Part shown: piece after piece, positions 24,069-37,137 of the stretch
Layout: every line of letters starts with the position of its first letter
Position numbering within the stretch: position 1 is the stretch's first letter
NCBI GenBank assembly: GCA_026545765.1
Contig: CM048840.1
Span: 87,076,877-87,140,876, forward strand
Length of the DNA stretch: 64,000 bases
DNA from: Plantago major
Taxonomy: Eukaryota; Streptophyta; Magnoliopsida; Lamiales; Plantaginaceae
Reading direction: 5' to 3'
Translations under genes and position numbers: made by a program
The notes under the pieces: generated by a model
Seen by the model: the letters and a program-made list of their open reading frames with translations, nothing else
Told to the model about the DNA's origin: nothing
The model's database searches: none

Positions 24069-25679
24069 CTATTTTTTCGAACTAGGCTCAGAATGGGAAA
24101 AATCTCTATCATTAGCAGTTCTTTTTTTGGGTAAGGGATCAATGGGCTGCTTGGTGAAGTTTCTGCTCCCTACAGGCTGTCCTCTACGTCGATTGACTTT
24201 GGGTGGGGATTTCTTACTAGGAAACTTCGATTTGTTGGGCTTGATAGGAGACCGAATTTTAATTTCTCTAGTAGCTGGATTAGGATGGACTAGGTTAGTA
24301 AGCTGGGCCAGGAACAAATTTTTATGGTCCACTATGAAATCTAGGGAAGGCATAATGGGCTGTGTGTGGGTCAGGGTGCAAAGGCGGATCAGGCCGAGAT
24401 AGGATAGTAGGTATATTACTGGGCTCACTAGTTGAGAGAATGGGTATCATTGAATTTGGGTCAGAAATTGGTTCATGGCGATCAATACTATGGGTTGGGC
24501 TCAATGGTTTTGGATCAATCAACATATCAGTCAACTCAGGAATAGAGACAAAAGGAATTAGGGCACTAGTATTGGATAAAGATATAACTCAGTAATTGTA
24601 TATGCAGTCAGTAACGTCCCATTAGTTCCAGAGATATTCTCCTCACTATCTAGGATAACTGCCTTCCCTTTGTCACACGTCTCAACTCCACAACTTCCGG
24701 AAACAGTTGCCCCAATTTTAGGAAGTGGCTGAGTCAGCGTATCAACCGTACTTGGATCCCTAGCAGGCGAATTACCCAAAATACCTTCATCCATTCCCTG
24801 CTGTTCCTTCGGATTATTCAAACTGTGGCCGGAGTATGGCGTCCTTTACGATGTTGTTGTTGATCGTCTAAATTGTGTTGAACCCCTACACATTTGCAAG
24901 CTCCCATTCACATACTTTGGCTGTTGTGCACTATGAACAGTTAGAAGCCAATCACCATAGAATAATCGATTCTCATTCACCTCCCCTGTCGGGTTGTCGA
25001 TGTTGATGCATTCTCGACAATCCTTAACTAAGTGACCAAGAACTCCACAGTAATAGCAAAAGTTTGGTAAACGTTCATATCTAATCCGGGACTCAATTTC
25101 CTGTTGATTAGGTCCCAAAGCCTTAATAATACGACGTAACGGCTTAGTAATATCTATTGCCACCCGAAAACGCAAAGACGATCCTACATAGTCCTTGTGT
25201 GGCCTGCTATCAAAATCCAAAAAACTACCCATGGCATGTCCAAGTACCTCAGCCATCTCAGCATGCATTAGGGTAATGGGTAGCCCACTAGCTTGTACAT
25301 AAAACTCACACGAATCAAGATTGACTGACAATGGATCGCCACCCTGCTCCAGCTTCCTTAAAACCACCAAATTCTTGTCAAACTCCCACGGAAACTACGC
25401 AAGAACCCTACGCTTATCAATAATATGCTCAAAACGAAATAATATACGGTCTTCTCCAACTTTCTGTAAATGAACAGGCTTAGCCGTATTCTATGCCCCA
25501 ACCAAAGTCCTCTCAAACGATTCAAGGTGAATAGCTTTTTGGGAAAAAATTCGACCTACCAAACACAATTCTGGATCAATAGTGTTTGTGTTCCATACAT
25601 TGGCAGGGATGATTACCTTCATTTCTTCCTCCTCCGTAAACTTCAGTTTGCTACCCAACTCCTCAATAGTTTTCTCCAT
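24069..25679 (-). pseudogene. LINE ORF1 (DUF4283-type, CCHC zinc knuckle)
   Basis: Probable start at 25679 (MEKTIEELGSKLKF). A stop follows near 25491 and another near 25395; the 25370-24846 frame then carries the DUF4283-like core and a CYYCGVLGHLVKDC zinc knuckle (CX2CX4HX4C). It continues as low-complexity Pro/Ser-rich frames to about 24069. ORF1 proteins bind LINE RNA to form the particle used in retrotransposition. At least three disabling changes are present. Confidence 0.8.
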
Positions 25680-26158
25680 GATACACAAACTGTAGATAAG
25701 AGAGTGGTCCCCAAAACTATGAGTAAAATTAAAGAGCACAACACCCAACTAAAAGATCCTATAGAAAAACACAACAGAAGACAGGGAAAAGACTACACCC
25801 AGACACCAGAAGAAGTTATTCTAAGAAGGCTTCAATTACGATTAGCACAAATCACTAACTAAGTATCTTACGAGGAATTGAAAAGATCTAAAACTTTTTT
25901 TTTTATTTTTTTGTTTTTTATAAAAAAGCAAAGAAGAACGAGAAAAATGAGCAAAACGTTACAGCACCGGAGATCACAAACTTTCCCAGAACACCACTCG
26001 AAAAAACATATGACCTCATCAACACATTCGAAAATTTGGGGGGAGTACTCACAAGTTTAGGGTTTAAGAAAGTTGATTGAGCTCTCAAGAAGAAAGATCT
26101 CAATCTCCAGCGTAGAGGGAAGAGCTCTCAAGGAGAGATCCTTAATGTAGATGGCCGC

Positions 26159-26174
26159 AAAATCCCATTATTTC
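26159..26174. repeat. LINE target-site duplication, 5' side
   Basis: Exact second copy of aaaatcccattatttc, marking the 5' end of the LINE at 26158. Confidence 0.9.
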
Positions 26175-29100
26175 AACTTATCACATTTATTAAATTTATA
26201 TTTTATTATAATAAATATGGATTATTTAATTAATAATAATAATATTCATGTATTATTTTCTATGGATTCATCTTGTCACGGTGAATTCAAATATATGTTT
26301 CATAACTTTTTTTTTTATAATTTAGAATGGCTATTTTCTATTTGATTTAATTTTATAAAGGAAAATGTAATAAAAATTCGATAGGAGACCACAATATATA
26401 TGATTTTTGCTTATTTAGTATATATAGGCAAGGTTTAGAAATTTAATTTGTGATGTATGTATTCTATGATGAGATAAGAGAATGAGTGAAGGAGTCATAT
26501 GTTAAGGTTTTGGATATCATTTTTGGTTGGTGGTTTGTAATCGTTTAGCATTGTTCATGCTCCTGTAAAGTTGTAATGGTCTATTAATATATTTTTTACC
26601 GTTTCAGAAAAAACATTTAACCATCATTATATTACCCTTACTGTACGATTATTGTTGAAGGCCGCAAATTATATTCAATGTATATTTTTCTGAAAAAAAC
26701 TACTAATTATTAGACGAATTTATGTCCGTGTTTAGTAGTTCTTCCTTTGTTTTTGTTAGAAGAGAGTTTAATTTAATTGCTCAAAGACATATATATCGCT
26801 CGGAATTGTTAATGGAATTACATGACCAGATGGGGAGAATTAATGTTCTCCTGTATTATAATCCAAATGAGAATTCTAAAAAGTGGCAACTCATGACCCT
26901 CTTGAAAGAACAAGAAGTTGACTCGCTCAACCCTACTTATTTAGAAATCATTGAAATTCAACAATGATTCCTTTCTTCTATATTGATCATAACTGCGAAA
27001 CCAGAAAGCACGTACAGTTTCTGTGCAAACTTAGCAACTAGCAAGTTTTTGAAATTAATGAATATATGTCTGGCATTCTATTTATAATTTCTTATTACCA
27101 AATATTATCATCTATAGTCTATAGCTAGAGTCGGGGTCCATTTGTTCTTTAGCAAAAAGGTCATGGACCACTCTAAATAATACTACTATTACGTATCATA
27201 TCATCTTGGTATATATAGGCGGGATTTCTTCTAGGAACTCGTATATATAGTAGCACGTTATGTAAACCGACACAAGTTCTAGTTTCCATAGAAAAATGCT
27301 ACCTCTTCTGAAATTTTTGTACATATGATTAGTCTTCTAATAATTAAACCATTCAATATATTGTTAACCATCAACTCTCATTCACCGTTTCGATCAAACA
27401 ACCAATCGATTCAATAACACTTAGAAAGATGAAAAACACCAAGTAATTAACAAAATCAAACAACACTAGAATTACGTGATTCAGCTACACATAGTAACCT
27501 GCATCCACGGGAGAAATTGCACCATATCCACTACTCACCAGCAAAAATCAAGCACAGATAAATCCGAGCTTAATCTGATTTTGTGGCTCTCTAATAGGCT
27601 TATAGCATCGATTTGGCTTAGGAAAAGAAGGTGGTACTAAACTACAAATGAGTATGTACTATAGCGTTTGAGATTGTAGAATAGTATAGCTAGTGAGATG
27701 CATGTGAATAGCTTGAAAAAAATGTGAGGAAAAAGGAGAAAAAGATGCAGCAATAATGATGGTCCCAAAATGAAGGAAGAGGAAAGATTGGTGGAGGGCT
27801 TTTAAGAGAGGGTGGGGTTGTTAATTAAAATTAGTTGGAAAATATGGACCACCTCATCTTCATCAATGTATATCATCTCTTGCTAGCTATGTCATATCAT
27901 ATCATATCATATGACCACCACACTATACCATACCATACGATACCATACCACACCACATATTATTAGTGACTCTGATCTGATCTGATCTAATCTAATCCAG
28001 GGAACATATATATGTTCAACCCTTTTTCCACAGCATATAATATATAGTTTTGGCATCTAATTCCCTTTTTTCACTACTATTCTATTTAATTCTTGATTAC
28101 AACCCCACAACAGAAACAGATGATCTGCAAAAAGCCTGCTACAACTCCAGTTTAGCTTCTGTTCTGTTTCTGGGATTTCCATCCTTTCCAAGGATCTTGT
28201 ATTCAATGACAGTAATTGCATGCATCAAACATGCTACCAAGTACTACTCTACTTTTTGTTCTCTTTCTCCTCACATTGTGTTATCTTTTCCTTTTCTTTT
28301 TTCCTTTCTCATCAAAACATAGCAACCTTTTCATGTATTGCAACAAAACATGCATAATTTTTGTGATGTGAGAAACTAGCTAACTTTTTCGCCTACGACT
28401 AACATATTTTACAAACCCTTCTCAAGAACAGATGGAAAAACAAACGTTAACATGTTGACACTGAATGATACTTTGAAAATCTTAATCTAGCTTATAAGTA
28501 TATATCTAAGTACATAAGATATATATATTTTTTGAATCATTTTTGAATTTCGAAAGAAATCAGAGCACCGCATTGCAAACAAATTGACATTTAAACGCTC
28601 ACATTAAAATGCTAGTACCAATAATAATTATATAATCAATCATAGATGACTAAATAATTTCAAAATAAATGCTGTGGAAATATTTCTATATACTTGATAA
28701 ATGATCAATCCACTATGTAATTTTATGATATGAAAATGAGTAAAAATGAGGAAGAAACATAGCATGTGTATACCAAGGCAAAAAAGGACTATGATCTTCT
28801 GACCACGTCAGTAGTACTACTAGATGATCAAGAAGGACAAGGTTGATCAATTCATGATTCATGAGTATTTAATTAATACACATATAATTAATCATAAAAC
28901 CTTCCAATCATTATTTTAATTGTTTGAGGCCATGAAATTATTTGGATGGGGTATATATCTAGGAAGCCTATTTTGTATTATTCATATGCACATTTTTTAA
29001 TATATTAAAAAGATATATAAAACAGAAATACCTATAACATATATACCATATCCTGCATTGACTCACTGTTTTCTTGCTTTCTAGAGAGCTGAGAGAGGTA

Positions 29101-29544
29101 AAGCTAAATCTGATGATGAATCATGGGTTGCAGGTCATGATCAAAATCCTTCTCCAAATTTAATTCCAATTTATTTCTTTTCCATATATTGAGTTTTCTT
29201 TTAGAAGTGTAATAATATTTTTTTTCTTCCTAGGTTTTGGTTCATATCTTTTGCCTATTTCTTTGTTGGGGTTATTAGGAGTACACTTCTTAGAAACCAC
29301 TAGCCAGAAACCAACCCTTTCATCACTTTCTTTCCATTCACAATATCTTCTACCCCTCTCTCTAACCATATAATCTATAGACAAATATACTTCACTCTTC
29401 AATCTTACATGGTTTTTCTTGATTAGTACTTGTCATTTGATAGATTTGATTTGCTTATGTAGATGTTTTAGTTGAAGAAAGAAGATCATTTGTTGGTTAC
29501 TTTAAAATTGATTGAGCCATTGTTTTCAAGAAGATTGATCATCC
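26175..29544. other. Upstream region of the BEL1-like gene
   Basis: AT-rich, 3.4 kb. Contains a pentanucleotide run of atatc units (about 27893-27913) followed by catacca-type repeats, and gatct(g/a)atct repeats (about 27970-28000). 27420-27560 has an lttacgtgatt...ccacggg-type segment reminiscent of old LTR sequence, but no ends. A good donor-like site (gagagGTAAAGC, about 29093-29100) and an acceptor-like ttatgtag (about 29462) could bound a 5' leader intron; this is inference. Short frames at 26722 and 28050 have no recognisable similarity. Confidence 0.5.
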
Positions 29545-32500
29545 ATGGCTAGTGGAAGTGGAGAAGAGAAAGCAAGAGGTAATATGGTGACATCAATGAT
29601 AGGGTACAACAATTGCTACTCTGATGATGATCCTTCTTCAACTCAACAACAACAACAATTTGTAAACCAGTTGCAAAGCTTTCAAGATCATCATCAGCCA
29701 AATCATCATCACCAAGAGATCTACAACATGGAGATGATAGGGTTTCCACCAAAAAACCTTCACCAAAACACCAACTCTGTTATATGGAACAAAGAGTTTT
29801 TCCTCAACAACAAGCAAAACAACTTCATGCTTCCACAAGATCATCATCATCAACAACAACAACAACATCACTTTGAAGATCCATCTTCGTCCTCGTGTAC
29901 CGTCTTCACTTGTGAAGGAAACGAGAGGCCGAGCCAAGGTCTTTCGCTGTCGCTGAGCTCTTCAAACCCTTCATCCATTGGCCTTCAGTCCTTTGAACTC
30001 CGGTCGTCCCAGCAAGACGATTTAAGGTTCGGTCCTTCAAGTTCAAGGTCTGTTAATATTCAACCACCACAAGGGTATCTTCAGATTAGGAACTCAAGGT
30101 ACTTGGCTCCAGCACAAGAGCTTCTCAATGAGTTCTGTAGTCTTGGAACAAAGCAAAATGATCATAAGCTCAAGGGTCACAAGGAGAGTGAGGTACAAGA
30201 TGAAGAGAGTGACATTAAAAGACAGAATTTCCCTGTTGACCTAGTTGAATTGCAGAGAAGAAAAACCAAGTTGCTTCATATGCTTGAAGAGGTTTGTTCC
30301 TAAATTAATATATCTTCAAATATCTCATTTTTGGTGGCAGTTTAATATTGCGTTGTAATTTCATGGTTTAAAATCTCAGCGAAACTAATCGTGAAATCTC
30401 AAACAGCACATCTTTTAGATTCATCAGGTGAACTCAACATGGAATTCGTAGTAGACTCCTTCAAACATCTTCATTTTCTCCTTTTTGAAAATTTTAAAAT
30501 TATTTTCGAAAATTAATATGAGACTCTTCCAAAACATCTTGTGTTTCCAAGATTCGAAACACACCCTGAAACCGAGATTTTAGTCCATCTGTAATTTCTT
30601 CTATGTGGCTCGTAGAACATCTTCTTATTCTTTTATTTATTTTTATGTTTTATGTATGTAGCCAGTTCCCTTGCATAGAGGGAAGTTCTTGTTGGAAGTC
30701 CATTAATGTCACATGGTGACAATTTTGGGAGTTCAATTACACTTTTTTCTTCTTCTTCTTTTTTTTTTTTTTTTTTTTTTTGGATAAATTCACTGTTCCA
30801 TTGAAGTTATTAAAGGTTGCTGGTTGGTATAGGTGGACAGAAGGTACAAGCACTACTGTGACCAGATGAAAGGCGTAGTTTCATCATTTGAAGCAGTGGC
30901 CGGAAACGGAGCAGCGAAAGTGTACTCAGCCTTAGCTTCAAGAGCCATGTCAAGGCACTTTAGATCTCTCAGAGATGGAATTGTCAGAGAAATTAAGGCC
31001 ACAAAGAAGGCAATGGGAGAAAAGGACACTAGTGTACCAGGCACTACTAAAGGCGAGACTCCGCGATTAAGGCTCCTTGATCAAACACTTAGGCAGCAAA
31101 GAGCTATGCAACAGATGAACATGATGGAGAGCCATCCATGGAGGCCACAACGCGGGTTACCGGAGAGATCAGTCTCCGTTCTTCGTGCTTGGCTTTTCGA
31201 GCACTTCCTCCACCCGTAATTTCCTCATTCTCCCTCTTCTTCTTAATTTGCGTTCTTTAAATCATTTGTGCCAGTTTTATGTGCCTCAAAATTTCCTACT
31301 TAATTTGAGTAAGTGTCTTACAAAACAAGTTAATTGCTTTGGTTTTAAAACTTGTTTCTTTGTCGATTAAGTGATCAAGCTGGTCGTTTATGTGACTAAG
31401 GGAAACCAGTTCAAATAGAGTGTGAAGAAGTTTTCCACACGAATTGAATTCTTTTCCGAATCAAATTCATTTTCCTAAGACTTGCATATTCTTGTTAAAA
31501 ATCTCTCGCAAACACTCGTTATTTTTGTAGTAGTATACATATCCTATGTGAATAAATGAGCAGTACATAAGTTGAGTGGTATGAAAGGAATGAATATATC
31601 TCCAACACAAAAGAGAGGAACATATATGCCAACTTAGGTTGTTTTACTACGTACGTTATTTATGTATGATCGATATAACATTAGGTTCTTTCTTGTTTGT
31701 TTTTATTACTATTTGTTTTCATCACAAAACAAGCCAATATATCTTGTTTGTTTCTGTCTATTAACAAGATTCCATTTTGCTTCAGTAAAGTTGTACCATG
31801 TATGGATCCCATGCATTTATTTTTTCAATTTTTTTATCTTCATGAAATTAATTTTTCTTGGAGCTTTATGTTGTATTTTTTGTGGATTTGATTCTGTTTC
31901 CAACCTCCACAGGACCCCATCTATATATCCCTACAATTCAGTCCATACAAATTGTTGCTTTAATCTTTTTAAAAGTACTAGTAATTACTAATTATTAAAT
32001 TTTAATTCTCACAATTTGCAGGTATCCAAGTGATGTAGATAAACACATATTAGCCCGCCAAACAGGTCTTTCAAGAAGCCAGGCAAGTCACTTTCATGAA
32101 TTTAATTAACTTTCTGAAGTTACAGTATTTTATTAATTCAATCAAGCTGGAATCATTAAACCTTCTTGCTTTAAAAAAATGTCATTAATAAAATTTATAT
32201 ATTTTATTCAATTTAGTGTCATTAATTTCAAAGTTCCCACTCACAAGCGAAGAATTAGGAGTTGAATACGAGTTTAGTACTTACTACTTGACAGACTAAA
32301 TGGTTAGTAACTTTGGTCAATCTTGACGCTTGTCTAACGCTTGACAATTGACATGGTTTTGTAATAAAATCATAAAATTAGTTATATTAAATATTGGTTT
32401 TGTTTGATCATAAAATCATTTGTCACCAAATATGCTATTACAAATTTGAAAGTGTCAGGAAAATATATACACACTATACAATTAAAATTTTGTGACAGGT

Positions 32501-33161
32501 ATCATAGTAAGGAATTTTGGCATCATACTCATGTCATGTTATGGTAAATTAATAAATTTCCGGTTGCTTTCATGTTCAGGTGTCAAATTGGTTCATTAAC
32601 GCAAGGGTAAGGCTATGGAAACCCATGGTAGAGGAAATGTACGTGGAAGAGCTCAAGGAACGCGAGGGCTTTGGACCACAAGAAGACGACGTTGCAGGCG
32701 ATCAAACCGAAAACCAGCTCGAAAACCAAATGCCATCAAGAACAGAGGACGATCGGAAACCAACCCATGACCAGCTACATCGAATAGACTCGGAGTATCT
32801 CTCGTCAATTGTCAACAATGTCCCTTCGGATAAAAATGGTGCCATGGAATTGGACTTCTCATCGTACAATCATCAGTCTGCAAGTGGGGCCTACACCGGT
32901 GTCCAGAACTATAACGGTGGTGGTACCGGTGGAGGGGTGTCATTAACACTAGGGTTGCAACAACACGGGCACGGCGCCAATGGTGGGGTGAGCTTGGCAT
33001 TCACTCCAGTGCCATCACAAAGTAATGCAATATTTTACCCTAGAGGTGAGCAAATGGAAGATTGCCAAACAGTTCCTTATTCGCTATTGGACAATGAGAG
33101 CCAGAATCTGCCCTATAGGAATTTGATGGGTGCACAATTGCTTCATGATTTGGCGGGCTAG
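29545..33161 (+). CDS. BEL1-like (BELL/TALE) homeodomain transcription factor
   Basis: Exons 29545-30291, 30833-31215, 32022-32082 (61 bp, the usual BELL third-exon size) and 32580-33161 give 590 residues. The N-terminus is His/Gln-rich with a GLSLSLSS (ZIBEL-type) motif. An SKY-like box is at about residues 185-200 ([14 protein letters not shown]). The BELL domain follows ([20 protein letters not shown] ... [15 protein letters not shown]), then the TALE homeodomain with its PYP loop ([14 protein letters not shown] ... [20 protein letters not shown]), and a C-terminal [17 protein letters not shown] motif. BELL proteins pair with KNOX proteins, enter the nucleus and regulate meristem and organ development. 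The subgroup is not resolved. Introns 1 and 2 are GT-AG; intron 3 needs a GC donor. The frame is intact. Confidence 0.93.
32083..32579 (+). other. Probable GC-AG intron in the homeodomain
   Basis: The exon 3 end reads AGCCAG followed by gcaagtcact, and exon 4 begins after catgttcag with GTGTCAAATTGG. Joining at CAG|GC keeps SRSQ-VSNWF, the invariant third-helix sequence. The nearest GT (at gcaaGTcact) would shift the frame and destroy it. AG|GCAAGT is the recognised strong form of a GC donor. Length 497 nt. Confidence 0.85.
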
Positions 33162-34623
33162 TTTTGTCTTTTTGACAAGAAATCAAGAATTAATATTGGC
33201 ATAGGGATTTTTATTGTGGTATAGAAAACGAAGGAATTATTGGTTTTTCTTTTCCCTTTTTTTCGTCGGTGAAGTTTATCAATTGGGGATATACACATGT
33301 GGTATACTTGAAAAGTATTGGGATAGGACTTAGGAGGCTTTATTTCGGCAGCTTGGTGTTAGGTGTATATATAATCTATGCATTATATTCATGCAAATTA
33401 AATACAATATAAGTAATTTGATTAAATATTATTGTCAGATCTGCAATTCTTTCTGTTCACTTTCCCTTTTCAGATTTTTATTTTCTGAGAGATGATCTTT
33501 TCTAAAAAAGAATTTAAAATTATATGTTCAATCCAAACATGTGATGTATTGAGAAGTTTTAGGTTGGATAATCCCCATTGTGGTTTTTATTCTCAAATAT
33601 TAATGTGGTTTCTTATTTTCAAGTATTGTTAGTTTTCTTAGCAAATAATTCAATTTTTTAAAATTACTGTAATGTTATTATAATTAGTTAATAACATTTA
33701 AAATGAAATAGAAAATGAAGTTTAAAAGGAAATGGGAGAAAATGAAATGAAAAGTAAATTTAAAAAGAGAATGTAAAAATGAAAGAGAATTTTGGTTTGC
33801 CTGATCCTGACTAAAGTTCGTGGTTGTATTCGTGGTTTCAAAATCTAAAGTTCCATTTTTGTTGGGATAGATAAAGATTTATCGTTTTAATGTTGTGTTG
33901 TAATTAATAGTACAAAAACATTATTAATTAGTTGCCAAGTCAATTTGAACCAAGTTTGGTTGTGTAGGATTAAGACTGTTCGTGTAAACGACGCGTTACA
34001 AAGTCCAAAATATCATCAATTTTTCATGAAGCGTGGTCCAATAAAGACATTCTTTCATAATCGGAAGAGGAATTGATCGAATTGCTTTCTTTTCATTAGT
34101 CAACAAATTAAAGGGATTGTTTTTGCTCCCACAAACTTTTAGAGTACTTCTCTATCTTCTCTTTGTTGTTGCGCCAAAATTCTCACTCAAATAGTCAAAT
34201 TTATGGGAGGGTAAAGGTGGTTTTTTATTAATCAGAACAAGGATTTCATTCATAAGATGAAACAATCAAATTACATCATAATATCCCGAGGTAACCAGGC
34301 CCTCCATCAGCATCGAAATTTGCACGATAAAGCATAGGTTAGGGTTAAAATATTACCAAGTGTGAAGTTTTAATCACAAACCAAGATCAATCGAACAAAA
34401 AATCACATACAAGAACACAAACAAATTCGAAGAATAAAGCAAACAATAACACCAGATTTTTACGTGATTGCCCACGTCCGCGAAGATTCTCAGATTTCAC
34501 TAGACAACCAAAACCAAAACAGATTACAAGATAGAAGAACTTCTTTGATTCTCACTCTTCCTAACCGTTCTGATCTATTGGGAATAAAGCTATGTATCTA
34601 GTATGAAGATGTGTTATGTTCTA
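33162..34623. other. 3' flank of the BEL1-like gene; possible element remnants
   Basis: The 3' untranslated region probably ends within about 300 bp. Further on, 34225-34290 (T-run then aaggatttcattcataagatg) resembles the 3' end of a LINE on the - strand. 34340-34600 has an agatttttacgtgattgccc stretch of the kind seen in old LTRs. Neither has borders. No gene seen. Confidence 0.4.
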
Positions 34624-34882
34624 CTTCCTCCGTCCCAAATTGGATTACCCATTTTGACTTTTCATGGTCAACGTTTTCAAACTTTGAGTTTGATTTACTC
34701 ACATATGATATTTTTTTGATGGATTTTTGAAAAATATATAATGAAAATTTAACATGTGATCTTTAATAATATGAATTTTTAATTCTTTTTACCAACATTA
34801 TCTATGAGTTATTCGCATACGAAGTTTGAAAACGTTGACCATGAAAAGTCAAAATGGGTAATCCAATTTGGGACGGAGGGAG
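34624..34882. mobile_element. Stowaway-like MITE
   Basis: Terminal inverted repeats of about 65 bp: the left starts CTTCCTCCGTCCCAAATTGG and the right ends CCAATTTGGGACGGAGGGAG, with further complementary sequence through the gaccatgaaaagtcaaaatg block. TA flanks both ends (34622-34623, 34883-34884). The length of 259 bp and the CTCCGTCCC terminus fit Stowaway MITEs. No coding capacity. Confidence 0.85.
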
Positions 34883-35347
34883 TATTATTCTATGAACTAA
34901 CTAGTTATGGAACCACCTATTTATACAAAGTAAATAGTACCAATTCACTTCTAACTAGGAATCAAATAACTAGTAGTTTCATTTTCCAAGTTGGTTTCCA
35001 GTTGCCAATGGAATTCCTAATTCTGTTTCCAAAAGGATTCCTCAACATCCAACTCCTAACACCTTCAGTATTAGATGTTTAAGCTAAACTCACACCAAGT
35101 CTAGGGGTAAAAGAAAATGCAACACACTTAAAAGACGGTAAACTACGTATAAGATCGACATTAACTCCGACAGAATATAAGCAAGGGACAACCGATTGTA
35201 ACATACATATAACGTTGATACTATCTCCCTCGAAAATAACTCGACTATCTGGAGGTGTGCAACAGGAACAGTATTGTACACGACCATCATTTTCTACCAA
35301 TTTCGGATCTTGTATGTGTAGTACCTTTCGTCGACTCCAGATAATAA
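34883..35347. other. Spacer between MITE and Copia-A
   Basis: No gene or clear element ends. Contains short open frames without similarity. The target duplication of Copia-A would be at its right edge, but the partner is outside the window. Confidence 0.4.
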
Positions 35348-35499
35348 TGTAGGAAATATATCTCGTGTGTATTCATGTGAACAAGGTTACATATATATAC
35401 AGACTCAATGCTAGTTAGAACAGGATTCTAATTAGCTGGACTCTAGATACTAAACTAAACTAGAAGTCTACATTATATATTATTACATAGTCTATCACA
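35348..35499 (-). repeat. 3' LTR of Copia-A
   Basis: About 152 bp bounded by TGTAGG...TATCACA on + (TGTGATAG...CCTACA on -), starting and ending with the TG/CA of an LTR. The inner boundary on the element strand is preceded by GACTGCGGGAG, a purine-rich tract where second-strand priming would occur. An inverted repeat (ctcccgcagtcgaagcgggag, 35500-35520) straddles it. The partner LTR would lie beyond the right edge of the window. Confidence 0.7.
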
Positions 35500-36947
35500 C
35501 TCCCGCAGTCGAAGCGGGAGTTTTTCGGACGCTTAGACTATCTCGAAAATCTTCAAAAAAGTACGCGCGGAAGACCTTTGGTGAAGATATCAGCGATTTG
35601 ATATCGAGATGGGACATGAAGAATTCGAACATCGCCTTTAGCAACCTTTCCGCGAACAAAGTGAATATCCATTTCAATGTGTTTCGTGCGTTGATGCTAC
35701 ACGGGGTTGCCGGAGAGATAGATGGCACTAACGTTGTCACAATAAACCAAAGTGGCCTTCGGTATCGGACAATGGAGTTCCAAAAGAAGGTTGCGTAGCC
35801 AACAAGATTCTGATACGACATTGGCTACACCACGGTATTCAGCCTCAGCATTGGATTTGGATATAGTTGGCTGACGCTTAGAGGACCAAGAGATGAGGTT
35901 GTCGCCGAGGAAGACGCAATAACCCGAAGTCGAACGACGAGTATCTGGGCAGCCACCCCAGTCGGCGTCCGTATACGACACAAGTGAGCCGATGGAGGAT
36001 TTGTAGAGATGTAAACCGAAGTCACTAGTGCCTTGAATGTAGCGAATGATTCGCTTGATAGCATTCATGTGAGCAACTCGTGGATCATGCATGTGGAGAC
36101 AAATTTGCTGAACCGCATAAGATATATCTGGTCGCGTAAACGTCAAATATTGCAAGGCTCCAGCAAGTGCACGATAGAGAGATGGGTCATCACAAGGTTG
36201 GGTGGCCGAAGAGCTGAGCTTACTGTTTGTATCGACAGGAGTAAGGCACGGTTTGCACTGAGACATGCCTGCGCGCTGGATGATATCCGTGGCATAATTT
36301 TGCTGAGATAAAAACATGCCACCAGGAGTGCGAACGACGACAATGCCCAGAAAATATGTCAGGGGGCCTAAATCCTTCATGGCGAATTCGGCACTAAGTA
36401 GAGACATGAAGCGTAACCGAAGAGCATCTGAGGAGGCGATGAGGATTATGTCATCAACATAGAGCAGAAGATAAGTAGTAGCGGCACCATGAGAGTAGAT
36501 GAATAGGGAATGGTCCGACTGGCTATGAGAGAAACCAATTGTGCGAACAAAATCCGCAAAGCGTTGGTACCAGGCCCGTGGTGCCTGCTTAAGTCCATAA
36601 AGAGACTTCTTCAAGAGACAAACATAATCTGGATGAGACTTATCCTTAAACCCCATGGGTTGATGCATATAAACTGTTTCGTGAAGAGTGCCATGTAGAA
36701 AGGCATTCTTGACATCCAGCTGATGAATAGGCCTCGTCACAATCGATTCCAACCTGCTGAGACCTGCCATCACAAACAAGTCGGGCTTTATACCGCTCAA
36801 AAGAACCATCAGAATTCTTTTTATGTCGAAAAATCCACATAGAGTGAATAAGATTAGCATTATGCGGACGGGGTACCAACTCCCACGTCTTATTCTTAAT
36901 AAGAGCATTAAATTCGTCAAGCATGGCAGCATTCCAATTCGGGTCAT
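35495..36947 (-). pseudogene. Copia-A reverse transcriptase and RNase H
   Basis: The 416-residue frame (36947-35697) contains QLDVKNAFLHGTLHETVYM, KSLYGLKQAPRAWYQRF, the catalytic LLLYVDDIILIASS and the RNase H D-A-D-W and AEAEYRGVANVVSE motifs. A single stop at about 35697 interrupts the end of RNase H. The remainder (to 35495) has a KHIEMDIHFVR-type segment and ADIFTKGLP, the normal Copia pol C-terminus. The first about 60 residues of the frame are degraded RT N-terminus. This copies element RNA into DNA in the cytoplasmic particle. Confidence 0.9.
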
Positions 36948-37137
36948 TTAAAGCACTAACAGGATTTCGTGGAAGAGGTGAAATATCCGTGGAAAATGCG
37001 AAATTGACAAAGTTTGGTCCATAGAATTTGGGATTGGGAATGCGAGCACGGTTTGATCGGATTGGTGGGGGAGGAGGTGGGGATGGAATAGGGTCCGATT
37101 GTGGTGTGGACTGAATCGGTCGGGGCCGTAAATCAAA

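Larger units (their letters stand above)
18821..26158 (-). mobile_element. Near full-length L1-type LINE, decayed, with a nested CACTA
   Basis: Non-LTR retrotransposon on the - strand, delimited by a poly(A) tail (18821-18835 as T15 on +) and a perfect 16-bp target duplication. Order on the - strand: 5' leader from 26158; ORF1 with a nucleic-acid-binding domain and CCHC knuckle; ORF2 with apurinic-type endonuclease, reverse transcriptase, zinc-binding reverse-transcriptase-associated domain and RNase H. All plant L1 domains are present, so the insertion was complete or almost so. In-frame stops and frameshifts make it inactive. A 1.04 kb CACTA element (20341-21384) later inserted between the RT and zinc-domain regions. 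A C-run (about 21431-21452) sits beside that junction. Confidence 0.92.

Noticed and set aside
26722-26967. 81-residue frame between the LINE and the BEL1-like gene
   Set aside because: No motif, AT-rich context; likely chance.
28050-28322. 90-residue hydrophobic frame upstream of the BEL1-like gene
   Set aside because: Compositionally biased by a T-rich tract; no start context or similarity.
34225-34290. Possible LINE 3' end (T-run then aaggatttcattcataag)
   Set aside because: No target duplication or domain; too short to support an element call.
35348-35499. TRIM element
   Set aside because: The short LTR belongs to a coding Copia element (RT, RNase H and integrase are adjacent), not to a coding-free TRIM.
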